Shown here: piece by piece, positions 1 through 11,200 of the stretch
Numbering within the stretch: position 1 is the first letter of the stretch
How the letters are laid out: each line of letters begins with the position of its first letter
NCBI GenBank assembly: GCA_000695325.1
Contig: AVPN01000236.1
Coordinates: 45,444 to 72,984, forward strand
Origin: Pleurobrachia bachei
Taxonomy: Eukaryota; Ctenophora; Tentaculata; Cydippida; Pleurobrachiidae
Direction of reading: 5' to 3'
Length of the DNA stretch: 27,541 bases
Program-made: the position numbers and the translations under genes
Notes under the pieces: model-generated
The model's database searches: none
Told to the model about the DNA's origin: nothing
What the model saw: the letters and a program-made list of their open reading frames with translations, nothing else

Positions 1-2253
1 GCTGCCCTTCTCTGGCACTCCATCGCTCTCCTAACACAGTACCCTCTATAGACAGCCTGTAGAAGGGTTGCGGAGTTCTGTTGAGCAACTAGGTGCCTCC
101 TAACAGCACCACCCCTGTAGAGCGACTGAACGGTAAGGACACTTCTGAGAAGAGCAAGACGAGCTTGTTCTGATTGTTTCCTTATTTTGTAGCGCCTCCA
201 CGCCGCTTGAATACTAATGGCACTTGATCGAACCACCAGGAAGTGTTTCCTATCCCTGTGTGCCCGCCACGCTGTTTGAATCCTGGTAACAGCCTTGGTT
301 TCCATGGTAACGCGCCTCTGGACTAGCAGCATCCTCCATAGAGACTGAATAGACACTGCTGCTACCCTCTTGGACTGGTATATATCCCTCTCCTGGACCA
401 TTAGTGTGTGAGACCTGTACCAGATCTGGATTGTAGAAGCAGCCCTTCTCTGTCTTTCAACACACAACCTCACAACCCATCCCCTCACTGCTGCCTGGAT
501 CTTGATCACAGCGGCCCTTCTCAGTTCCATCTCCCGTCTAACCATCACTCCCCTGTAAACCCTCTGAATTGTCACGGCAGCCTCTCTCTTGGCGAGATAC
601 CTCCCTCGCTCCGCTCGCATGGCACACACAGCACGGTATGTCTGTTGTATAGTAATAGCTGCATTCCTGGTCCGTGCGATATGACGTCGAACCCGGACAC
701 CCCTGAATACTGATTGGATGTAGAGGCACGCTTCTTTAGCAGCTCGTAACTTCTCTACCCTCACCCTAGCTGCATGTCCCCGCCAATACCGCTGAACAGT
801 GCACGCCGCAGCACGCTGGGTCTGGAATTCAATGGTCGCCTTCCATCTAGCTGAAATAACAGATGCGGCACTTCGTTGAGCAAGGAATCGTCTCCTGCAT
901 TGGTGTCCCCGGTATGCTGCCTGGATCTTGATGACACTAGACTGGGCCCTCTCTAACTGACACCTTGCCCTGTGTCCCCTCCACACGCTCTGTATCTTCC
1001 TAGCTGCACAGATCCTGTCCCTCCACCGCACCTCCAAGATGCCCCTATACCACTGCTGTAACTTCACTGCAGCCTCTCTCTTCGCCAGGAACTCTCCCCG
1101 GGCTAGTTTCACCTCCTTGGCACCTCTCCAACCTTGTTGGATCCTCCGTGCTGCGTACTCCCTTCTCTCTGCTAGAATGGCCTCCCTGTTAGCCCTGAGA
1201 TAGTCCAACTTCTTGCCAGCGAGGACCATCCTCATGAGACTCTGAACCTTGATCACATCCTTCCTCACTCCCCGCATCTCTTCGTGACGCTGGAGGAATT
1301 TGTACCTCTTCCACAGCCGCTGGATTCTCTGTGCTGCCCTGAATTCCTGGGATATATCCACGAGAGATGCACACAGGTAGGCAACAAAGGTGATCACCAC
1401 TCTCTCATCAGGGATCGTTCCGATCATGTCCTGGGGGAACACCATGGAGGGTACAGCTGCTAACCCACTCATTGCCTCCGCAAGCAACTTGAAATTCTCC
1501 CTTTCGTTGTCCCGGAAACGCTCCGTCTCTACCACGGGATCGGTTAGGAAGTCACGTGACAGGTCCATTTCGATGAGTTGCCGGGAGAGGGCCGTGCACA
1601 TCTTGACACGATGGAAGGGGACCAGCTCGGGATGGTAGTGATGGATTAGGAGACACAAGACCCTCCCATCAGAGAAGGAAACAGTAAAGTTATCGACTGG
1701 TACATCATAGAAACTGCAGACAGTTTGGCACCACTCCATCAAGGCTGTTAGAACTCTGCTCTTGAAGAAGGACGCCTCATTAACAGAGAGACGGCGGGAT
1801 GGTAGCCCCAGGACGTAATCATCATCACCACCTCTAAGGGAGGGTCGGAACATCTTCTTGCGACGGTTTAGAATGCTCTTCAGGATGTTTATCTCTGCCT
1901 CCAACTGGTTAACCGCCAGGATTCTCGAGATGGAGTACTGGAAGATTACATTCCATATTAGTGCCAGGGTGAGATTCTGATTGCCATCCACAATACTGTA
2001 CTTGTCAATGGTTCCATGTGGCACGTCATCCAGAGACACCCCTTCGGAGACCATTTGGGTGAGCATGAGGCTGACATTATGGGCCTTTTGGAGCCTACTG
2101 ACGGTGGGAACCCGGAGTTTATCACAGAGGGGTGTCTCTGTGAGGATCTCGGCCAGTCTGCACAACCTTGTGCCATCTCGGAGGTCAGTTTCAATCCGGG
2201 ATACGGTATAGTTGAATTCTTCAATCGGTTTCTGTTCGTGGTTTACTGTGTAC
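1..2253 (-). CDS. ASPM: ASPM last visible exon: calponin-homology domains and IQ array
   Basis: This exon is open for about 750 codons without a stop and runs off the left edge. The acceptor AG is at 2255-2254, after a 100-bp intron. The first part completes CH1 (VNHEQKPIEEFNYTV, RVPTVSRLQKAHNV). CH2 follows at about 1740-1400 (DNFTVSFSDGRVLCLLIHHY, then GTIPDERVVITFVAYLCASL). From about 1340 downward there are at least 18 IQ-type motifs, such as RIQRLWKRYKF, KIQSVWRGHRAR, VIKIQAAYRGHQCRRRF and YIQSVFRGVRVRRHI. Typical spacing is 20-25 residues, as in the ASPM IQ array. Human ASPM carries many more IQ repeats, so much of the array and the C-terminal region should lie beyond the window. Confidence 0.95.
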
Positions 2254-5200
2254 CTGAGGGAATTGTACGCAGGTGAGTAGAGTAGGTATCAATACAGACA
2301 TCACAGACATCAGCTGTTAAATATATCTCATTAGACCCTGAGTCTGAACCTACCCGATGTAAGAGAGATGTTTAGTAACATCACCCTCTCCACTAAGGAA
2401 GGAATTGGAGAACTTGATCAACAGAGATCTACTTGTCTTGTGGGGTGAGTTCAGGCAGAACAAGCAGGGATCGTGCTCGAGAACTCGGGAAGATTTTGCC
2501 ATGTCCAGTAGCAGGACCAACATCAGGAACTGTGGTATGGGAGAGAGAGTGTAAGAGTAGAAACAGTATATGTAGTTGCAATAGAAGCATGTAATGGAGT
2601 AAGGAGCATGAACAATGTTCAGAACATCAAGTAACCATGGAAACCGATGGCAACACAAAACAACATACCCTTTTGAGGGTAAACTTGCGGAGGTCCGTTT
2701 CGTATCCGCTCCGTACCCTGGGCCCCTGACATCCCACCCGCATGGCAACACGATATCGTGGGTTGTTAACGAACCGGGTGTTAAGGAAGGCAACCAGACC
2801 AGGCATGTCCTGAGAGGGGAATAACATTTGTTAGCGTGGCAAGAATTGAATTCGTGTAAGAGATATCCATGGTAACCTTTATCATAGCAACATTAGTTCA
2901 TTAAAATATGGTTACTATGGTAACCATGTAAGAGGTAACCATGGTAACCATGTTACCTGGTGATGTGTTAACGGGATGATCTCCTCATAAAGGATCTCCA
3001 AACCCAGCCTCAACCAGATCGGGTTGTAACACAGCAGCAGGTCAATCTCAACTAGAAAGTCTGGGTCTAGGCGCAGTTCGAAAGACAGGGGAGATTGTGT
3101 TAGCCCTCCCTCGTTTATCTCTCGTTCAAGCTTCAGTAACACTGTACCCGCAGACTGCAGTGGGGGATATAGAGACTTTAGTGAATGCTATTGAAAATCT
3201 AATTGATAAAACAAGATATGTACATCGGAGTTCCGGTAAGTTGAGGTCCGACTGTCATATATCATGTCTGTTCTGTCACGTCGCTAACACTAACATTGTA
3301 ACTAACGCGGGCTAATATAGCCCCAATCTACACTATACTCCCCCTCTAGAACTGGCGGCGAGAGAAAGAAGAACCATACATTATTCTGCATTCTCTCACC
3401 GCCAGTTCTAAAGGAGGGGGAGCATAGTACGCCTTATAGTCCAATCTTTATCGGGTCTTTATCTCACCGCCAGTTCTAAAGGAGGGGGAGCATAGTACGC
3501 CTTATAGTCCAACGGGCCATTATATCTACTACGTCGTAAGATGTGGTAGTTACCCTGCCCCATACATCACACGTCAGATCAAGGTGCTCCTATATTACCA
3601 CGTTGCTTCTGTATTGCCACGTTGCTTCTGTTTTGCCACGGTGGCCCACACTATAGCTCTATAGTTTAGAAGTATTCTTAGAATTGGTGTACAATTGGTG
3701 TATCAAGGTGAGCACAGTATCGGACTAAAGATCAAAGAAAGGAAATACTATTTCCTGTTTTGTCCCCCTTAAAACTATGGCTTCTGAGCTCACTCAACCA
3801 GCACTCAACTACCCCACTCAACATGATCTCGAAGATTTGTTTGTTTGCCCTCTTGGCCCTCGTTGCCGCGAAGCGTCCTCCCCGTTTCCCCCAGGATTTC
3901 AAATGGAGCTCTGCCGGACCCGTCAGGGGATGGAGATGTGTCCAAATCATTGAACCCGCCGAGCCTGCCCATACCACCTGGAGGGACAACTACTTCTGCC
4001 AGCACCCCCACACCCAGGACATTGGAATGCAGTGGAGTTATGCCGGACCCATCAAGGGAAAGAAGTGTGTCCAGATCAAGGAGGGAGCTGACCCCCACAC
4101 GTGGCATGATAACTACCTGTGTACCAACCACAGGGCACCTAATATGAGGTGGGAGTTCGCCGGACCCAAGGGAGCTTGTGTCAGGTGGCACGAGGGTGCT
4201 GACCGACAGGGAACATGGCATGACAACTACCTGTGCAGGGCTTAAACTGGAACAGGATGAATTAATAACATTGCCATTATTGGTGTATCATCATATCTTT
4301 TAGCCGCATTATATACCGAAACTATACATACAGTGTATTATAAATGAGTAAATATCAGGGGTGTCATACTTTCATACTTTCTCATCTGTCCGTATTGTCT
4401 GTTCACGGTATGCATAGGAATTTGTCCTGTAATTATGGTAACCAAATGTAACCATGGTAACCAAGTGTGTACCTGGAAGATTGCGTTTGCTCGTCGCTCC
4501 GACTGGAACAGTTTCCTCTCCGCCTGAATTCTAGCCAGAACAGCAGCCCTGTTGTTAGCAGGGGCGGTGCCCTTCTTGGCCTTCCTCGCCGCGTTCTTGA
4601 GTACGTCCCGGGTGGTTTGGTAGGTGGGCGGCAGGGATCCCTCAGGAGGGCACAGGTGGAAGTTCATCCAGACTGTGAAGGCCCGCTCTTGTTTTATCTT
4701 CCATTTGTCGTCAAAGTACATGTTCGTGACAGAGGACATGGCGAGAGGGTGCCGGGGCAGAACTGGGGTGGGGGGGGGGTTTAGAATACACTATATGGGA
4801 TTACGAAGTGGGGAAAACGGGATATTCACAATTCAGATACTATTTTATTTGGTTTAGCTTGTTAAGGACACTTACCCCCACTTGTACGAGTGTTTCCCAC
4901 TTTGATTCTTTTCCCCGTAGTAGGTACTCCACTTCTTCGAGTCAAGTTGCTGCTCGGACCGGTTGCTAAAAGAGTGATCAGATTTAGGACAGGATGATCT
5001 GTTACTATACAGATATTACTACAGTAGTTATCTCTCTCACACCACTTCAATCAACAACATAAAGCACGGAGCTCTATTCTCCACTTACTCTTGTTTTTGT
5101 CGAAACACTACTACAATGAACAACATAAAGCACGGAGCTCTATTCTCCACTTACTCTTGTTTTTGTCGATGGGTGTTTTTAGAACATCTGCACTGCGATG

Positions 5201-8200
5201 ACGTTTCTCTCTAAACGCGTCATCTGCACTGGAAATCCGTTGGAGGGGTCGGAGTCGCTTGATAGGAGACTTCGGAGGGCACATTGCACCTGGTGTTAAC
5301 ATATCTGGGGGAGGGGCCAGGGTCGGTCAGTAAAGAACCAGTTCTGGGGGAGGATGGTGGATGGTCAAAGGAAACATATTTTGGATTAAATTTGAACTGA
5401 TCAAACATGTTCTAATACCTTTCCGTTTTGGCATTTTAGAATTTGAAGCAACACTAGATGTAGCCGCAGCAGCTGTGGTTGCAGTCTTCAGCTTTGGTTT
5501 TTCCACCCTGTCCGCACTTTTAGACCTCCGTTTTGCTGCCTTCACCGGCCGCCTCATCACATCTCCTCCCAGGGTCTTCCGGAGTGCATCTCTACCTGCC
5601 AAACCAGGTCGGCCCGGGGCAGTTTTGGGCCGAGATTCGGTACCAATAGTTGGGGCCTTGAACTCGGGTCGCTTCGGTTTAGTTGCAGTTGGTTTTGCTG
5701 TTCTTACGATCTTGGGTGGTGCAGGTACTTTTGGTTGCGGCTGAAGCAGGGGGAGAGGGGTTTTAGAACTAGAAGGGGATAGTAATAGAGGGGTAGAAAT
5801 GAGAGAAAACGGCGCCGGTCATCAGTAAGGGGTAAGGAACATGTTGTCAGGCACTGGGAATAAGATTGCTTTGCTCGACCCTGTTTCACCGCACACAGCA
5901 CGAATTTAAAGGAAGTTTAGAACATAACAAGGGTATATTTACCGCAGGGGTGGAAGCAATAGGTCCCTCGTGACTCAAATCAACAGTTGATGTGGTCGTC
6001 TCAATAGCCGGGATTACAAATGCTTCTGATTTCTGGGGGGGAATGAGCAAAGGAGTAACTACATAACACACTAAATTGAAATATAATGAGTCACTAAATC
6101 TAATATTCACTGCCCCTACTAACTCGGATTGCGGGTGTTCTGGGACTGGTAGGTTGAGAGCCCTTGGGCGAGGCATGAGGTATAATACTGGTATCGAAAC
6201 ATGGCAAGCCACCCTCCTGGGTCTCCTTCTTGTTAAACACCATCGACTGGAGAGGGGATACTGTGTTAGGATACTGTGTTAGGTTACTGTGTTAGGATAC
6301 TGCGTTAGAATACTGTAGCTGTGCTTGTTACTTTCGTAACCCTCGCTCCGCGAGCCGGAGCCGGCGAGCGGGAGCATTAAAACAGGGTCACGCAATCTGA
6401 CAAAGCTGTGCATGTGTTAGGATACTGTGTTAGGATATTGTGTTAGGATACAGTGTTAGGATACTGTGTTAGCAGCTATTATAAACATATGATAAAGAGG
6501 GGGCACACTGTCTACAACAAGTTAGGATCAGAACAGTGACTGACAGGAATATATCCCTCTGTCAACTCTACTACTGACAGGAATATATCCAGTTCTCTAC
6601 TATCAACTACTCAACTTACAGGATGCATAGGTGTAGCAGTAAGGGGCCCGCCCGCTACAGCTCCAGTCGGAACAGGACTGGGTGGGGCAGCAGTAGTAGT
6701 AGAAGCTACTGTTGCAAGTGTTTCATTGGGCGCTGGAAAGGGAAGGGGAGGGGGAGATGCATCTACAGGGGCAGGTGGGGAGAGGACGCTATCTCCATCA
6801 AGCATTGTATGGCACTCCATAAATGTCTGTTGGCACATGCTGGATTGTTCCTCCGCTATTCGTTTCATAGCGGCCCTGAAACAAATGAATATGTTAATTC
6901 CACACTCACTCACAGGTATATCCATCTCCCAATTTAAAATTTTACCCTCTGGTCGAGGTCTCCATCCCTTGTACCTTGTAACGACAGTAGGTGTTGGCAT
7001 TAACAACGGATTGCTATCAACTGCGCCCCATGTCCTCCTTTTACGGGGTGTCTTTGAACCAGCACTACCACCATCCTCTGTGGGTGATATCATCTCACTG
7101 CACTTGTTCTCATTGTTCTCTGGGGTTGAACTCTTGGATGGGGCACTGGTGATCTTGTTATTGGACTGATCCTCCGTAGGAGAGGTGATGGGTGTCTGTG
7201 ACCCCTCATAGAAATAATATTCGAGGGCGTAAGGGGATCGGTGACCTTAGAAAACAGTATGTTGTATGCAGTAGTTTTGTATATTAATTTCAGGAAAGCT
7301 TATCTCGAAATGAAAATTCTATAAATTCTAGAATGGGGTATTGGATTACTGATAAGTTTATGGTATTTTTAAACAATGTATACCCGAAAGAAGAATTATG
7401 GAGTAGCTACTTACAGACTTGAGGGGGTCCGTGATTCCATTCGGACTGTGTAGGAGTGTTCTAGTCAAGTAGACAATATTCCTCATGTTTCCACCTACAG
7501 AATATAATTTTACATATAAATTACAGAAATATTATACAGAACAAGGTTGTTATGTTCTAATCCTCCTTTATATTTGTAAAACCCCAAACTTAAACACAGT
7601 CTAACTAGGCGAGAATAAGGAAAGTTTTACACTATAAAACTGGGATCCGGAAGGGGGGGGTGTTGTTACCTTTCCGTTTTGGCATTTTAGAATTTGAAGC
7701 AACACTAGATGTAGCCGCAGCAGCTGTGGTTGCAGTCTTCAGCTTTGGTTTTTCCACCCTGTCCGCACTTTTAGACCTCCGTTTTGCTGCCTTCACCGGC
7801 CGCCTCATCACATCTCCTCCCAGGGTCTTCCGGAGTGCATCTCTACCTGCCAAACCAGGTCGGCCCGGGGCAGTTTTGGGCCGAGATTCGGTACCAATAG
7901 TTGGGGCCTTGAACTCGGGTCGCTTCGGTTTAGTTGCAGTTGGTTTTGCTGTTCTTACGATCTTGGGTGGTGCAGGTACTTTTGGTTGCGGCTGAAGCAG
8001 GGGGAGAGGGGTTTTAGAACTAGAAGGGGATAGTAATAGAGGGGTAGAAATGAGAGAAAACGGCGCCGGTCATCAGTAAGGGGTAAGGAACATGTTGTCC
8101 GGCACTGGGAATAAGATTGCTTTGCTCGACCCTGTTTCACCGCACACAGCACGAATTTAAAGGAAGTTTAGAACATAACAAGGGTATATTTACCGCAGGG

Positions 8201-11200
8201 GTGGAAGCAATAGGTCCCTCGTGACTCAAATCAACAGTTGATGTGGTCGTCTCAATAGCCGGGATTACAAATGCTTCTGATTTCTGGGGGGGAATGAGCA
8301 AAGGAGTAACTACATAACACACTAAATTGAAATATAATGAGTCACTAAATCTAATATTCACTGCCCCTACTAACTCGGATTGCGGGTGTTCTGGGACTGG
8401 TAGGTTGAGAGCCCTTGGGCGAGGCATGAGGTATAATACTGGTATCGAAACATGGCAAGCCACCCTCCTGGGTCTCCTTCTTGTTAAACACCATCGACTG
8501 GAGAGGGGATACTGTGTTAGGATACTGTGTTAGGTTACTGTGTTAGGATACTGCGTTAGAATACTGTAGCTGTGCTTGTTACTTTCGTAACCCTCGCTCC
8601 GCGAGCCGGAGCCGGCGAGCGGGAGCATTAAAACAGGGTCACGCAATCTGACAAAGCTGTGCATGTGTTAGGATACCGTGTTAGGATATTGTGTTAGGAT
8701 ACAGTGTTAGGATACTGTGTTAGCAGCTATTATAAACATATGATAAAGAGGGGGCACACTGTCTACAACAAGTTAGGATCAGAACAGTGACTGACAGGAA
8801 TATATCCCTCTGTCAACTCTACTACTGACAGGAATATATCCAGTTCTCTACTATCAACTACTCAACTTACAGGATGCATAGGTGTAGCAGTAAGGGGCCC
8901 GCCCGCTACAGCTCCAGTCGGAACAGGACTGGGTGGGGCAGCAGTAGTAGTAGTAGCTACTGTTGCAAGTGTTTCATTGGGCGCTGGAAAGGGAAGGGGA
9001 GGGGGAGATGCATCTACAGGGGCAGGTGGGGAGAGGACACTATCTCCATCGAGCATTGTATGGCACTCCATAAAGGTCTGCTGGCACATACTCGATTGTT
9101 CCTCCGCTATTCGTTTCATGGCGGCCCTGAAACAAATGAATATTAATTCCACACCCACTCACTCAATCTATCCATCTCCCAATTTAATATTTTACCCTCT
9201 CCATCCCTGCCCCAGCCTTATGGTATACCATCAGTAAATGGCAACATGCCAGCTACTTAAAAGAAGAAGATACCTATCCCTTATATACCTTGTAACGACA
9301 GTAGGTGTCGGCATTAACAACGGATTACTATTAACTGCGCCCCAGGTCCTCCTTTTACGGGGTGTTTTTGAACCACCACCAGCACCATCCTCTGTGGGTG
9401 ATATCTCATTGCTCTTGTTCTCATTGTTCTCTGGGGTTGAACTCTTCGAGGGGGCACCCGTGGTGATGATCTTGGTCTGATCCTCCGTGGGAGAGGTGAT
9501 GGAGGGTGGTGGGGAGGGTTTTACAGGGACTTCCACCTGTAAAGAAATAGTAAATTAGAGGTAAGACAATGTATAAAGAGATAAAAGATTAATAAAGACA
9601 AATTGCTCACATTTTTTGTGCTTCACAAGTCACTGCTCATATAATCATACACAAACTGATTCATGCCACACACACTCACACTCTTCCTCTCTTCACCGAG
9701 CATAGAGAATCGCTCATGTGTTTTCTTGTGCCTCTTACAAGGTGTCACTTCACTCACCACACATCCCCATCTTTTCCGTCGCTTCTGTTACACACACGCA
9801 GAGAGAATGTGAAAGAAATGAGAGAATGCAGCTAGAAAAGATAATATCTATCTTGTTCTTACACACCCACAGACACAATTATACTTTTTACCATGTTACA
9901 GTTATGTTTGTTAGTTAGTGTCGTCCGTCTGTTCCAATAACTGTCTATCATCTGTTCATCTCTACAACTGTGGATCGTCTGTTTTAGACTGTCTCTCGTC
10001 TGTCTGTCATTGTCTCTCCTCTGTCTGTCACTGTCTCTCCTCTGTTTGTCTTTTTTCCATTTATTCTTCCTCTTACCTGCACAGGAGGGGTATCCAGAGA
10101 TGAGAAGGGAGTTACTACAACATTGTTGAGATCAAGTTTAGGAAGGAGAGGAGTGGGCGAGTTTTCTCCTGTCAGCACTGGTGATACCACCTGTTTTATA
10201 CCTTTCTCTGATCCTAGTACCGTCTGGTTGGCTGTTTGGTTGGCAATCCCTTTGAACCTCTACAAGAAGAAGAAGTTAGGGTAGTCAACTGTAATCATTA
10301 CTTGTTTTCCTGTTGACTATCAACGGGGGATAAAGTAGAGCATTCGATTTTGAGATGTACGTACCTTGTTCTCTGCATCTTCATCATTTGAAATTGGTAG
10401 GGTTGTAGGTTTCTTTGGAGCAGCTTTTTTGACAATCCGCTTTACCGTTTTCTATGACGAGAGGGAATGATACGTTGTTACGGTTGAAAATAGAACGGGG
10501 AGCGGGATATTCGAATTTCAAGTTGGAGACTGTGTGATCGTTATGTGCTGGCAATGCGTACTTTCATCCTAACAAATGCGCGCCTGTCACGCGCGCGACG
10601 TCAGGTAGAGGGGCGGGAAGAAGGTTGAGAGATTGCCAACCGATCATAATCGGAAATGAAGTATTGTGCTGCTTCATGCTATTATTTATCCTTTCAATTC
10701 ACATGATCCCAACACAAACCTTTCTCTGTTTTGCTTCCACAATAAACCCGACCATGGTCAAAGTGAACCTCTTTCTCTCCCAGGAGAGTTCCAGGGTTTG
10801 TCTCATTCCCCCTGACCCACTAGCTTCTGAAACAGAACGTGTACAAAGTAATAAAATAGTAAAGACAAATGGCAAAATAGTTCAACTAGTTATTAAGTTG
10901 ATAATTTGACAGGGCTTCCTACCAGGTGTCCAAGCCACATTTATATCAATACAAGATCCGGCGGGAACTTTGAAAACATGTTTCTTGGATTCCTCCAGTG
11001 TGTATCCATGAAGTACAATCGTCTTGATAGCAGAGGGAAACTTAACAGTGCTCAGCTCTATCGTCTCATCGTGGGGATTTTCCAGTGTGAAATGTTTGAT
11101 GTTTGTTTTACCTGCTGGCACCTGAAAGTGGGATATAATAGGTCAGTTATATAGTAGTCTGGGATTTGTTTGATCCGTAACTGAGAATTTAACATGCAAA

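Larger units (their letters stand above)
3155..3822. other. ASPM large intron, 3' part: repeats and hairpin upstream of the nested gene
   Basis: This non-coding stretch on both strands holds a near-perfect inverted repeat (3333-3427), a second direct copy of its right arm (3462-3512), and short tandem repeats of a CCACGTTGCTTCTG type near 3598-3640. From about 3700 it also serves as the 5' region of the nested plus-strand gene. I see no clear TATA box. Confidence 0.6.
5416..9503. repeat. Tandem segmental duplication inside ASPM (5416-7193 and 7667-9503)
   Basis: The two blocks share exons, introns and the internal minisatellite. From about 5416 to 6785 (7667 to 9036) I see only a handful of differences in 1.4 kb. 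From about 6787 rightward the copies differ every ten to twenty bases and carry indels (for example the intron at 6876-6974 versus 9127-9288). The abrupt change suggests an older duplication later homogenised over its left part. Confidence 0.93.

Noticed and set aside
408-713. Plus-strand open frame of 101 codons and similar ones at 1390, 1981 and 2016
   Set aside because: They are antisense or off-frame shadows of the ASPM IQ/CH exon, which is clearly coding on the minus strand.
3805-4221. Minus-strand ORF of 138 codons opposite the nested gene
   Set aside because: It is a mirror of the repeated coding sequence on the plus strand and contains no ASPM-like or other recognisable segment.
5361-5744. 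Plus-strand open frames of 127 and 111 codons (5361-5744 and 7660-7995)
   Set aside because: They are antisense to ASPM exons 5740-5419 and 7991-7670 and are duplicated only because those exons are. There are no domain or splice signals of their own.
6623-7169. Plus-strand ORFs with Ser/Arg- and Gly-rich products (6623-6937, 6726-7169, 8874-9146)
   Set aside because: They are antisense to the ASPM linker exons. The composition is a by-product of the Pro/Ala/Thr codons on the other strand.
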